From assembly GCA_016788425.1 (NCBI GenBank), contig JAEURQ010000001.1, forward strand, positions 62,001 to 126,000: a stretch of 64,000 nt of DNA, written 5' to 3'. The notes beneath the pieces are model-generated. The model worked only from the letters and a program-made list of their open reading frames with translations, ran no database searches and was not told the origin of the DNA. The stretch's first letter is position 1. The number at the start of each line of letters is the position of its first letter. Both the position numbers and the translations under genes were made by a program. This DNA is from Chthonomonas sp. Its GTDB lineage: Bacteria; Armatimonadota; Fimbriimonadia; Fimbriimonadales; Fimbriimonadaceae. This document shows positions 17,803-28,758 of the stretch, one piece after another.

Positions 17803-18675
17803 TTATTTCCGGTTGCCTAGGCTCGCCTGGCGCTCGCTCGTGGGCTTGGCGGTGGTTGCCGTGGGCAACGGCCAGTACTTCGTCGGGCAAGTGACCAGGA
17901 ATGTCGCCGGCCCGGCGTGGCGACGGCGAATGGGATATTGCGCCCAGTCACCGGCATCCGCCGAAAGCTCCTTGAGAATGAGCATGTTCGTCAGGCTGCG
18001 CCCGGCCGAAATCACGCTCTTGCCGCGATAGCTAAGGTGCGTCGAGCTTCCGCCATCGAGCGCGACGGCGTCCACCACGCCCAGTTTCTTCATCGCGTTG
18101 CCGATGTCGCGCAAATAAACATTGCTGTTGGTGGCGATAAACACGAGGTTGCCGTCTTTGGTCACGCCCGCCGCGGTGCGCTTGGCCTTGCTCCACACCC
18201 GCGAATCGCGAAACTTCTGCGCTTTCGGATTGGGGGCCACGACGCCACCGGACATGATGCGAACGGTGCCGCGCAAGGCGTACCGGTAGGGGAACCAGTT
18301 GAACGTCTGGCGGTAGGGAATATCAAAAACGCGCACGTCGCCGAACCACGTGACGCCGAGCACCGAGCCGCGATTTCCTTCGGCGACGAGCTTTCCATCG
18401 ACGAGAACGTCCGCGACGGGCAGGGCCGAGGCGGGGTTAAAAAAGGTGCCGGTGATTGCAGCGGTGGCCTTGTTGTCGCGCACCAACGAAGATGCCGTCC
18501 GGAATCGGGAAGACGCGGCGGTCTCGACCGCGACGCGATTGCTGCGCATGTCGGCAACCACGGCGTGATAGCGGACGCCATTGCTCAGCACCGATCGATA
18601 CGCGATCGGCTTCGTGGTCCCGGCCCAACTTGCGCCGGAGATCACAATTGCGAGCGATATTGCGGTCCCCTTCAT
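17803..18675 (-). CDS. Exported phosphodiester glycosidase (NAGPA) family protein
   Basis: 290 residues beginning at the ATG at 18675, with a clear signal peptide (MKGTAISLAIVISGASWAG). An upstream in-frame ATG (18684) lies only 3 nt from the -10 box and would fall outside the transcript. NAGPA-domain motifs are visible: AAITGTFFNP, the AAGVTKDGNLVFIAT strand, and VDAVALDGGSSTHLSYRG. The domain is named after the enzyme that uncovers mannose-6-phosphate; bacterial members include YoeB/exopolysaccharide-linked proteins. The substrate here is unknown. Confidence 0.82.
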   Translation of the reverse strand: MKGTAISLAIVISGASWAGTTKPIAYRSVLSNGVRYHAVVADMRSNRVAVETAASSRFRTASSLVRDNKATAAITGTFFNPASALPVADVLVDGKLVAEGNRGSVLGVTWFGDVRVFDIPYRQTFNWFPYRYALRGTVRIMSGGVVAPNPKAQKFRDSRVWSKAKRTAAGVTKDGNLVFIATNSNVYLRDIGNAMKKLGVVDAVALDGGSSTHLSYRGKSVISAGRSLTNMLILKELSADAGDWAQYPIRRRHAGPATFLVTCPTKYWPLPTATTAKPTSERQASLGNRK

Positions 18676-18687
18676 AGTAAGCATCGT

Positions 18688-18693
18688 AGTTTA
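18688..18693 (-). promoter_or_regulatory. -10 box of the NAGPA gene
   Basis: TAAACT on the minus strand lies 12 nt before the ATG at 18675. The start at 18684 would lie upstream of the expected transcription start, so this element decides the start codon. Confidence 0.5.
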
Positions 18694-18781
18694 ATCTAGG
18701 TTTGTGCCAAATTGGACGGCCCCCTTTCGTTCAAGTTCAAAAAACTGGTAGTCGCCGGGCCCACAGTCCTAACGCGCCAGG

Positions 18782-18787
18782 TAGAAT
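18782..18787 (+). promoter_or_regulatory. -10 box of the ctaA-ctaB fusion gene
   Basis: TAGAAT lies 6 nt before the ATG at 18794, consistent with a leaderless transcript. Confidence 0.5.
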
Positions 18788-18793
18788 GAGGGC

Positions 18794-20713
18794 ATGGCGG
18801 AACGGCCAAAATCTGACGCGGACCTTCCTGACGCCGCCGTTAGTGTTGATCGTTCATCTTCACAAAAGCGTCAAGTTCTGCCTCTCACCCCCTCTTCTCC
18901 CGCCGCGCGCTGGGCGCTTGGCGTCATCCTTTGGACCCTCTTGGTTATCGCCTGGGGCGCGTTTGTGCGAGCCAGCAAGTCGGGTGACGGCTGTGGCGCT
19001 CACTGGCCGCTTTGCAATGGTGAGTTTCACCCCGGCGGAATGCCGATCGCCTCGTGGATCGAGTACGCGCACCGCATTTCCAGCGGACTCGTCATGCCGA
19101 TGGTGCTTTGGCTATGGGTGCTCGCGAACCGGGCTACTGAGCCGGGCCATATTCTCCGGCGCACGGCGCGCAAAGTCGCCATTTTCACCCTTATCGAAGC
19201 GCTGCTCGGCGCCGTGTTGGTGAAGTTCAGCCTGGTTGGCGAAAACAGTAGCCTCACGCGGGCGGCGGTCATGGGCGTGCACCTGTGCAATACGCTCATT
19301 CTGCTGGGCTTTATGGTCGCGTTTTGGTGGCTGGCCCGCGGCGGCGAGTCGGTGCGCATTCGCGGTGCCGGAAAGCTTTCGACGATCTTCCAGTTCTCCA
19401 TGGTCGGGCTGATTCTCACGAGCGTCAGCGGCGCGATTGCCGCGCTCGGTGACACCCTATTCCCGGCCAAAACGCTCGCGCAAGGATTGCGGCAAGATTT
19501 CTCCGCGGATTCGCCGACGCTACTCATTCTGCGCACGTGGCACCCGGTGGTCTCCGTCTCGGTCGCAGTGATGATCGTGGTTTACATGAGCGGCCTGCTT
19601 CGCTCGAACATCTCTCCGGCGGGCAAAAAGTACGCTAAGTGGGTGCTCGGCATTGTTTACGCGCAGCTCGCCATCGGCGTCATCAACGTGCTTCTCCTCG
19701 CGCCGGTCTGGATGCAGATTGTCCACCTGGTCGTCGCGGATTCTATTTGGATTGCGCTGCTGCTCGCGGCTTTCACGACTTGTGCACGCCCCGAGGCAGT
19801 AGGCTTAGAGCAACCCTTGACCGAAACCCTTTCTGAACCCGCTGTGGCGGGCGCCACCTGGCGCGATTACCTCGCGCTGACCAAGCCGCGCGTCATCAGC
19901 CTATTGCTGCTGACCACGCTTCTTTCGGCGTTTATCGCCGCGGGTGGCTGGCCGGGCGGCTGGTTGCTGCTCGCGCTCACCTTTGGTGGATACGCGGCGG
20001 CGGGTGCGGCCAACACCTTCAACATGGTGTACGACCGCGACATTGACATTCGCATGGAGCGCACGGCCAAGCGCCCGACGGTCACCACCAAAATCTCCGC
20101 GCGCAACGCCATGATCTTCGGGTTCGCGCTCACCGTGTTTAGCTTCGTGCTGCTCACGCTGGTGGCCAACGTGTTGGCCGCGAGCATGGCGATCGCCGGA
20201 CTGTTGTTTTACGTGTTCATCTACACGATGGGCCTCAAGCGGCGGACGCCTCAGAACATCGTGATCGGTGGCGCGGCGGGATCGTTCCCGCCACTTGTGG
20301 GTTACGCGGCGGTGGCGAACCAACTACCGGCGCTCGCTTGGGTGCTGTTCGCACTGATTTTCCTTTGGACACCGGTCCACTTCTGGGCGCTGGCGCTGAT
20401 GATCAAAGACGAGTACAAGGACGCCGGGGTGCCAATGCTGCCGGTTGTCAAGGGCGAGCGCGCGACGGTCATTCAGATCGGGTTCTACACGATCTTGACG
20501 GCGGCGTGTAGTTTAATTCCGATCGTGCAAGGCGAGGCGCGGACCGTTTACCTGGTGTCAGCCGTCGTTTTGAATATCTTTTTGATCCAATTTACGGCGA
20601 AACTTATTCAACGTCCAGAGCGGCCTCAGGCGTTCAAAGTGTTCAAGTATTCTATGGTTTACTTGGCTTTAATGTTCCTGATGATAGCGGTGGACAGGGC
20701 TCGGTGGATGTGA
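18794..20713 (+). CDS. ctaAB: Fused heme A synthase - protoheme IX farnesyltransferase (CtaA-CtaB)
   Basis: 639-residue polytopic membrane protein combining both steps of heme A synthesis. The N-terminal half (about 35-325) is CtaA/COX15-like, with the paired-Cys GDGCGAHWPLC loop and His ligands in EYAHRISSG, MGVHLCNT, RTWHPVV and IVHLVV. The C-terminal half (about 355-635) is a UbiA-type farnesyltransferase with NMVYDRDIDIRMERT and the second loop KDEYKDAGVPMLPV. A charged linker joins them. It sits directly upstream of the complex III/oxidase operon that uses heme A, and is presumably regulated with it. Confidence 0.95.
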   Translation: MAERPKSDADLPDAAVSVDRSSSQKRQVLPLTPSSPAARWALGVILWTLLVIAWGAFVRASKSGDGCGAHWPLCNGEFHPGGMPIASWIEYAHRISSGLVMPMVLWLWVLANRATEPGHILRRTARKVAIFTLIEALLGAVLVKFSLVGENSSLTRAAVMGVHLCNTLILLGFMVAFWWLARGGESVRIRGAGKLSTIFQFSMVGLILTSVSGAIAALGDTLFPAKTLAQGLRQDFSADSPTLLILRTWHPVVSVSVAVMIVVYMSGLLRSNISPAGKKYAKWVLGIVYAQLAIGVINVLLLAPVWMQIVHLVVADSIWIALLLAAFTTCARPEAVGLEQPLTETLSEPAVAGATWRDYLALTKPRVISLLLLTTLLSAFIAAGGWPGGWLLLALTFGGYAAAGAANTFNMVYDRDIDIRMERTAKRPTVTTKISARNAMIFGFALTVFSFVLLTLVANVLAASMAIAGLLFYVFIYTMGLKRRTPQNIVIGGAAGSFPPLVGYAAVANQLPALAWVLFALIFLWTPVHFWALALMIKDEYKDAGVPMLPVVKGERATVIQIGFYTILTAACSLIPIVQGEARTVYLVSAVVLNIFLIQFTAKLIQRPERPQAFKVFKYSMVYLALMFLMIAVDRARWM

Positions 20714-20743
20714 AGACGATCATCATGGGAGACAACCTTTCGG

Positions 20744-20749
20744 TAAACT
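20744..20749 (+). promoter_or_regulatory. Candidate -10 box of the act-cox operon
   Basis: TAAACT lies 24 nt before the actA ATG, in the only gap (60 bp) between ctaAB and the operon. The leader would be about 17 nt. The -35 is not evident. Confidence 0.4.
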
Positions 20750-20773
20750 GGTCATTTAGCATGGGTGGGTTGA

Positions 20774-21523
20774 ATGCCTAACATTTTTAAGCCAAGTTCG
20801 AACTCTGCGGCCAAGCTCAGCTTGCTGCTGGGTCTTGCGGCGCCAGTCCTCGGTTTGGGGATTGGTTCCGCCGTCAGTCGGTCCTCGGCCAACACGGGGG
20901 TCGGCGTCGCGCTGGACCAACCGATTCCGTTTAGCCACAAGCACCACGCCGACGAGCTCGGCATCGACTGCCGCTACTGCCACACGTCGGTGGAAATCTC
21001 CGCCAAGGCCGGTTTGCCTCAAACCGAAACCTGTATGACGTGCCACTCGCAAATTTGGACGAACAGCCCGCTCCTTGACCCTATCCGCAAGAGCTACGAA
21101 ACCGGCAAGCCGATCAAGTGGAACCTGGTCAACAAGGCGCCCGAGTTTGTTTACTTCAACCACAGCCTGCACATCGATCGCGGCGTCAACTGCAATAACT
21201 GCCACGGCGCGATTCAGAAAATGCACATCACGGCCAAGGGTCGCCCGTTCCACATGGTCTGGTGCTTGGAGTGCCACCGCGAGCCGGAGAAGTACCTGTA
21301 CAAGGACAAGACTCAACCCAACTTGAGCCCGCGACAGCAAGTGTTTAACCTCTACCAAAAGGTCCAATTGGATCGCAATCCGGCGGAATGGTCGGCTCCC
21401 GAGCGCAACCTGGCCAAGGGTCTGGAGCAAAAGGGCGGCGACATCGAAGAAGGCAAGAAGATCGTGCTCGAGCGCGGTTTGAAGAAGGCGCAGATGGAAG
21501 ACTGCTCGGTGTGCCACTACTAA
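20774..21523 (+). CDS. actA: Alternative complex III subunit ActA, multiheme cytochrome c
   Basis: 249 residues with an N-terminal membrane anchor or signal (about 8-32) and five CxxCH heme sites: CRYCH, CMTCH, CNNCH, CLECH and CSVCH. Five hemes match ActA of the quinol-oxidising alternative complex III, where it relays electrons on the periplasmic side. It is the first gene of a tightly packed operon that ends with the oxidase genes. Confidence 0.94.
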   Translation: MPNIFKPSSNSAAKLSLLLGLAAPVLGLGIGSAVSRSSANTGVGVALDQPIPFSHKHHADELGIDCRYCHTSVEISAKAGLPQTETCMTCHSQIWTNSPLLDPIRKSYETGKPIKWNLVNKAPEFVYFNHSLHIDRGVNCNNCHGAIQKMHITAKGRPFHMVWCLECHREPEKYLYKDKTQPNLSPRQQVFNLYQKVQLDRNPAEWSAPERNLAKGLEQKGGDIEEGKKIVLERGLKKAQMEDCSVCHY

Positions 21524-21539
21524 GGAATTGAACGAAGAC

Positions 21540-24500
21540 ATGGCCGACACGAAGAATCAAGGTTTTGACATCGCCGCCGTCCGCGAGAAGCTGGCGAAGA
21601 AATCCGGTCCCGAATACTGGCGCAGTTTCGAGGAAGTCGCCGAGACGCCCGAGTTTCATGCCTGGGTGGAAGACGAGTTTCCGAACCGCAGCAGCCTGCT
21701 CGACATCAACCGCCGCGACCTGATTAAGTTCATGGGCGCGAGCATGATGCTGGCCGGTCTCGCCGGTTGCCGCTCGCTGGTGCTCCCCACCGAAAAGGTG
21801 GTGCCGTACGTCACCAAGCCGGAAGACATTATTCCGGGTCGCCCGCTGCAGTTCGCGACGGTGCTCGGTCACAACCAAAGCGCGCTCGGCGTGCTGGTGA
21901 CCAGCTACGAAGGTCGCCCGGTGAAGGTGGAAGGCAACCCGAACCACCCGCAAAGCAAGGGTCGCTCGAGCAGTTTTGCTCAAGCCGCGATTCTGGACAT
22001 GTACGATCCGGACCGCGCGCGTGAAGTTCACAAGAAGAATTTCCCGAGCACCTGGGATCAGCTCGGTCGCGACGCCGATGCTGCATTTACCGCCGCGGCA
22101 AAGGACGGCAAGGCGATCGTCATCCTCACCGAGACCATTGTCTCGCCGACGCTGAAGTCGCAGATCACGCGGTTCCAAGCGAAGTACCCGAACGCCGAGG
22201 TCATGCAATACGACGCGGTGTCGCCGGACAACATGCTGGAAGGCAACCGCATGGCGCTGGGTCAACCTGCCCTCACGGTGCCGAGCCTCGATGGCGCGGA
22301 AGTCATCCTCGCGGTTGACGCCGACCTCTTTGGCGACATGCCGGATTCGGTCCGGTTGGCGAGCGAATTTGCCGCCGGTCGCGGGCTGGAAAATACCAAC
22401 CGACTTTACGCCATTGAATCCACGCCGACCCTGGCGGGGGCGATGGCCGATCACCGCCGGGCGGCGAAGCCGAGCCTGGTGGAAGCCTATCTCGAGGCTC
22501 TGCACACGGCGATCCTGGGCGGAAGCGGGTCCGCGCCGACCGGCGTTGACGCCGCGTTCGTCGCGAAGGTGGCCGCCGATCTCAAGGGCGCCGGAAAGGC
22601 CGTCGTGGTCGCTGGGTTCTCGGTGAGCGCCGCGGGCCACGCACACGTCGCGCACATCAACGATGCCTTGAGCGGGGTGCAATACCAAGCGCCGTTAATG
22701 CCGCAGCCGGGGAGCCAACTTGCCGGTCTTCGCAAGCTCACGCAGCAAGCCGCCAAGGGCGAAGTCGGCGCGCTCGTGATTTTGGGCGGGGACCCGGTTT
22801 ACAATGCGCCGGCCGACCTGAAGTTCGCCGAGGCGCTGAGCAAGATTCCGTTTTCGGTTCACCAAACCGAGCACTACAACGACACCAGCTTCCTCACCAC
22901 GTACCAGGCTCCTTGCAGCCACGTCTTTGAGGGCTGGGGCGATCTCCGTTCCCTCGATGGCACCGTCAGCGTGCAACAGCCGCTCATCGCGCCGCTGTTC
23001 AACACGAAGACAGCTTCGGAAATGATCGCGTCGCTGGCGGGTCGTCCGCGTACCAGCCATGAGCTGGTCAAGGAAACCTACGCCCCGATCGCCAAGACGG
23101 CGGCTTGGGATAAGGCTTTGCACGACGGCGTGATCGCCAACAGTGGCGCGCCGAAAACCATGGCCGTGACTGGTCAACCAGGCGCGGCGCCGAAGCCGGC
23201 CAACGGCCTGGAAATCGCGTTCCGCCCCGACCCCACCCTGTGGGATGGTCGCTACGCCAACAACGGCTGGATGCAAGAACTTCCGAAGCCGCTGACCACG
23301 ATTACCTGGGATAACCCGGCGCTGATTTCGCCGCGAATGGCGGACCAACTTGGCATCAAGGATGGCGCGCACATCAAGGTGGTGGTCGGCGACAAGTCGG
23401 TCGAACTTCCCGCTCTCATTTGCGTTGGCCACGCCGACGACTGCATCACGCTGATGATCGGCTCCGGCCGCAAGGAAGTGGGTTCGGTCGGCCACGGCGC
23501 GGGGGTCAACGTCAACCCGGTGCGCAACAGCGCAGGATTTTGGATGGCGAACGGCGCGGTGGAACTCGCCGGCGGTCGCACCGACCTCGCGCTGACTCAG
23601 ACTCACCACTCCATGCAGGGCCGCGACATCGTTCGCGCGTTCGATGTCGAGGATGTCCGTAAGGGCACGATGGACATTCCGGAGCACCACTTCGATATCC
23701 ACACCAACATGTATCCCGACACCAAGGACGAGTTTCCTTGGGATGGGGCGCAGTGGGCGATGACCATTGACCTGAACCTGTGTACCGGCTGTAACGCCTG
23801 CGTGACGGCTTGCCAAGCGGAAAACAATATTCCCGTGGTCGGCAAGCTCCAGGTGCTCAAGGGTCGCGAAATGCACTGGATCCGCATTGACCGGTACTAC
23901 CGAGTCGGCGCGGGGAACGAGGCGAAGGACCCGAACGATCAACTCGACCCCAAGAATCACGCGAGCGACGTGTTCAACGGTGACGAAATTTCGACCGTGA
24001 TGATGCCGCTGGCGTGTATGCACTGCGAAATCGCACCGTGCGAACCGGTTTGTCCGGTCGCGGCGACGGTTCATAGCCATGAAGGACTGAACCAAATGGT
24101 TTACAACCGCTGCGTCGGTACCCGCTATTGCTCGAACAACTGCCCCTATAAGGTTCGCCGCTTCAACTTCCTTAACTACACCGACAACCAAGGTCAGTTT
24201 ATGGATCGCACCGAAGTGCCGTACACCTGGACGGTGACTTCGACCGAAAAGCCGAGCGGACGCGCCATGCTGAAGCTACTCAACAACCCGAACGTCACGG
24301 TTCGCGGTCGGGGCGTCATGGAGAAATGTACGTACTGCGTGCAGCGCATCAACGCCGCGCGCATTGATGCCAAGCGCGACAAGCGAGCGATTGCCGACGG
24401 CGAGATCATTACGGCTTGCCAGGGAGCTTGCCCGACCAACGCCATCGTGTTCGGAAACATCGCCGACGCGAACAGTGTGGTCAGCAAGAACCGCAAGAAT

Positions 24501-24598
24501 CCTCGCAACTACTTCTTGCTGGAAGAGCTCAACACGCGCAACCGCACCACCTATCTTGCAAAGATGCGAAATCCAAACCCGGAGATGAATAACGTCTA

Positions 24599-24599
<1 letters not shown>
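21540..24599 (+). CDS. actB: Alternative complex III subunit ActB (molybdopterin-like plus iron-sulfur)
   Basis: 1019 residues. ATG at 21540 is preferred (AAGGA at 21522-21526); an in-frame TTG at 21528 lies too close to it. A twin-arginine-type region (RRDLIKFMGASMMLAG, about 62-77) indicates Tat export of the folded protein. A catalytically silent molybdopterin-oxidoreductase-like domain spans roughly 80-720. A ferredoxin-like region follows with four Cys clusters: CTGCNACVTAC, CMHCEIAPCEPVC, CVGTRYCSNNC and CTYC plus CQGAC. It overlaps actC by one base. Confidence 0.94.
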
Positions 24600-25977
<1,378 letters not shown>

Positions 25978-25978
<1 letters not shown>

Positions 25979-26544
25979 TGGGCCACGGACACGAGCCCAA
26001 GGACCTGTTGTATGGCATCTCGGCGGAGTTTGATCACGCCGATGACCTGATGCGAGCCGCGAATCGCGCTCGCGAGGCGGGTTACAAGGTGATGGATGCC
26101 TACACTCCGTTCCCGATTCACGGGCTGGATGAGGCGATCGGCTTCCGCGATTCGAAAGTTGCGTATAGCATCTTCTTCGCGGGTCTAGCGGGCTTCCTCG
26201 GTGGGCTCGCGCTGACCTACTACACGTCGGTCATTGACTATCCGCTCAACATTGGCGGTCGCCCGAAGTTCAGCTGGCCGAGTTTCTTCCCCATCATGTA
26301 CGAGTGCACGATTCTGCTTGCAGGGATCACCGCCGTGTTCGGTTGCTTGGCCTTTAACGGGCTGCCGCGACCTAACCACCCGGTGTTCAACGCGAACAAT
26401 TTTGAACGCGCCTCGCAAGACCGCTTCTTCCTGTGCATCGAGCGCAAGGACGAGGCCTTTGACAAGGTGGAAACCAAGAAGTTTATGGACTCGCTCGGAG
26501 CGATTAAGGTCGACTTTGTCTACGCCGACGAGGAGGGCTGGTAA
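25978..26544 (+). CDS. actD: Alternative complex III subunit ActD (DUF3341)
   Basis: 188 residues with two membrane helices (about 62-85 and 103-127) and the DUF3341 signature: an N-terminal YGISAEFDHADDLMRAANRAREAGY domain and the DAYTPFPIHGLDEAIG motif. It is a peripheral structural subunit of the complex. TAATG overlaps join it to actC and actE. Confidence 0.93.
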
Positions 26545-27197
26545 TGAACGCGAAACACGGACTTTTGATCGGGGCGGCGGCGGTGATGCTGGCCGGTTGC
26601 CACACCGACATGTGGACTCAACCTAAGGTGACCACCTATAAGGAGTCGGAGATGTTTGAAGACGGCAAGTCGGCGCGGCCGCTGGAAGCGGGCGTGGTGG
26701 CGCGCGGCCATCTGAAAACGGACAAGGCGCGATTCCAGGGCCGCGACGCGGCGGGCGGATTCGTGACGGCGATGCCGGAAACCCTGACGATTTGGAATAA
26801 GAAGGTGAGCACGAGCAAGGACCTCAAGGTGGTGCTCAAGCACGGCCAAGAGCGCTTCGACATCTACTGCTCGCACTGTCACGGCAAGCTCGGCGACGGG
26901 AACGGCATGATCACGCAGCGCGGTTTGGTGTTGCGACGCAAGCCGGCCTCGTACCACGACGATCGCCTGCGCAAGATGCCGATCGGCTATTTTTATCACG
27001 TGATGACGGACGGCTTCGGAACGATGTTCGCCCAAGCACCGCGTGTTTCGGTGGATGATCGCTGGGCGATCGCCGCCTACATTCGAGTTCTGCAAGCCTC
27101 GCAAGACGTGGACCCGAACTCACTCACTCCGGAAGAACGAGCTATGGTGGACAAGAAGGAAGAAGCGGCGACGCACGCCGAAGGAGAAGGGCACTAA
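26544..27197 (+). CDS. actE: Alternative complex III subunit ActE, monoheme cytochrome c lipoprotein
   Basis: 217 residues. The lipobox LAGC places the acylated Cys at residue 19. The family MWTQPKVTTYKESEMFEDG segment follows, then one CxxCH site (CSHCH) in a class I cytochrome c fold with a distal Met candidate in RLRKMPIGY. It likely passes electrons from the complex to the oxidase. It has an acidic/His-rich tail and one-base overlaps with both neighbours. Confidence 0.93.
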   Translation: MNAKHGLLIGAAAVMLAGCHTDMWTQPKVTTYKESEMFEDGKSARPLEAGVVARGHLKTDKARFQGRDAAGGFVTAMPETLTIWNKKVSTSKDLKVVLKHGQERFDIYCSHCHGKLGDGNGMITQRGLVLRRKPASYHDDRLRKMPIGYFYHVMTDGFGTMFAQAPRVSVDDRWAIAAYIRVLQASQDVDPNSLTPEERAMVDKKEEAATHAEGEGH

Positions 27198-28369
27198 TGG
27201 CCTCGACAGAAGCTCAAGGGCGAGTGAATTTCGGCCCGATCGGCAACGCATCGGTGCTCGTGGCCCTCATCGGCATCATCGGTGTCGGTGTGGGAGTCGC
27301 GACTGGTGCCGTCGGCAAGCAAGCCTACATGTTTGGATTCGCCTGTTACATGGCGATGGTGCTCGGCTGCCTCGGCCTGACCCTGCTGCACCATGTGTGC
27401 CGCGGGTCGTGGAGCCTCAGCGTGCTGCGCATTTTGGAAGCGGGCGGTGGCCCGGCCGCCGTGGGCGGACTCGGACTCGCGTTCATTCCGCTGTGGATTT
27501 TCCGCAACGATTTCTATCACCACTGGATTCACCCGGAACATCCGTTCGCGCACTGGTTTAAGCGCGCGTATTTCACGGAGACCTCGTGGACCATCCGCGC
27601 GGTGATGTTCCTCGCGATTTGGTTCGTCATCTCGCTAGCCATGCGCAATTCAACGCGGCGACAAGATACGTCCGGCGACTTGAACGAGCAGCACTTCCGC
27701 ACCAACTACGGCGTGGCCGGATTGATCCTGTTTATCCTCACGGTGACCTTCGCCAGCACGGACTGGATTATGTCCATGGACCCGCACTGGACGAGCTCCA
27801 TTTTCGGTGTCTGGTTTGCCATTAGCGGCGCGCTCATGGCGCTGACGTTTGCCACGGCTTTGGTGCTTTCGAACCGGAACAAGGCTCCGTACAACGAGAT
27901 CGTGAGCCACCACTTGCAAAAGGACCTTGGCAACATGTGCTTTGCGATCACCATGCTGTGGGCGTATTTCACGCTCTCGCAGTGGATCATCATCTGGTCG
28001 GGCAACTTGCCGGAGTTCACGAGCTATTACGTGCTGCGAAACCAAAAGGCAGGCTGGTTCCTGTATCTCGGCGGCCTCAACATCTTGGTTGGGTTCTTCG
28101 TGTGCTGGTTCGCGTTCCTCACTCCAAAGGTCAAGCGCAAGCCGGAGCTGCTCATTAAGTTCTGCATCCTCGCTTGCCTCGTGCGATTCTTCGATCTTTA
28201 CTACTGCGTGATGCCGTTCATGCGGGTGACTTTCTCGTTCTGGGATATCGTCGCCGTGGGCGCGTTCGCCGCGCTGTGGCTGGCGATCATGGGCAAGGAG
28301 AGCACCAAGGCACCGATCGTTCCGGAATACGACACCCGACTTCAGGAGATTGCACACCATGCACACTAA
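27197..28369 (+). CDS. actF: Alternative complex III subunit ActF (NrfD-like membrane protein)
   Basis: 390 residues with about ten transmembrane helices, a paralogue of ActC lacking the quinol-site residues. Typical ActF segments include GLTLLHHVCRGSW, FRNDFYHHWIHP, TSWTIRAVMFLAIW, STDWIMSMDPHW and the closing FDLYYCVMPFMR. Its 3' end overlaps the small membrane protein gene by about 11 nt. Confidence 0.93.
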   Translation: MASTEAQGRVNFGPIGNASVLVALIGIIGVGVGVATGAVGKQAYMFGFACYMAMVLGCLGLTLLHHVCRGSWSLSVLRILEAGGGPAAVGGLGLAFIPLWIFRNDFYHHWIHPEHPFAHWFKRAYFTETSWTIRAVMFLAIWFVISLAMRNSTRRQDTSGDLNEQHFRTNYGVAGLILFILTVTFASTDWIMSMDPHWTSSIFGVWFAISGALMALTFATALVLSNRNKAPYNEIVSHHLQKDLGNMCFAITMLWAYFTLSQWIIIWSGNLPEFTSYYVLRNQKAGWFLYLGGLNILVGFFVCWFAFLTPKVKRKPELLIKFCILACLVRFFDLYYCVMPFMRVTFSFWDIVAVGAFAALWLAIMGKESTKAPIVPEYDTRLQEIAHHAH

Positions 28370-28757
28370 CCACGAAATCGATCAGGAAGCCCACGACGAA
28401 GCGGTGCGCCTCAACTACGAGCCGCGCGATCTCAGCGTCTTCGTGATGGGCAAGTCGGTCTTGATTCTGTCCCTCATGTTCGTGGCGATGGTGCTGATTT
28501 CGTACGGCACGATTCAGGTACTCACCAAGCTGATGGGCATCCCCGAGCCGCGCACGCATAAGCCAGAACTTCGCAAGGAGCTTCCCGGCGGGCCGCTGAT
28601 CCAAAGCGGTGTGGCGGCCAAAAAGGACATGGCTGATCTTCGCGCCGGCGAGAACGACAAGATTGAAAACTATCGCTCGAACGGAGCAACCGGCAAGGTT
28701 TCGATTCCGCTCGACAAGGCATTAGACGACGTCGCCGCGCAAGGGAGTATTCGCTAA
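28359..28757 (+). CDS. Small single-helix membrane protein of the act-cox operon
   Basis: 132 residues from the ATG at 28359, placed about 10 nt after an AGGAG inside actF; an ATG at 28350 is too close to it. One membrane helix (about 29-54) is followed by an extracytoplasmic tail with a PEPRTHKPELR proline region and the C-terminal box SIPLDKALDDVA. I recall IPIDRAM-type boxes in small proteins of similar respiratory operons. The role is unknown; an assembly or bridging function between complex III and oxidase is a guess. Confidence 0.72.
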   Translation: MHTNHEIDQEAHDEAVRLNYEPRDLSVFVMGKSVLILSLMFVAMVLISYGTIQVLTKLMGIPEPRTHKPELRKELPGGPLIQSGVAAKKDMADLRAGENDKIENYRSNGATGKVSIPLDKALDDVAAQGSIR

Positions 28758-28758
28758 C

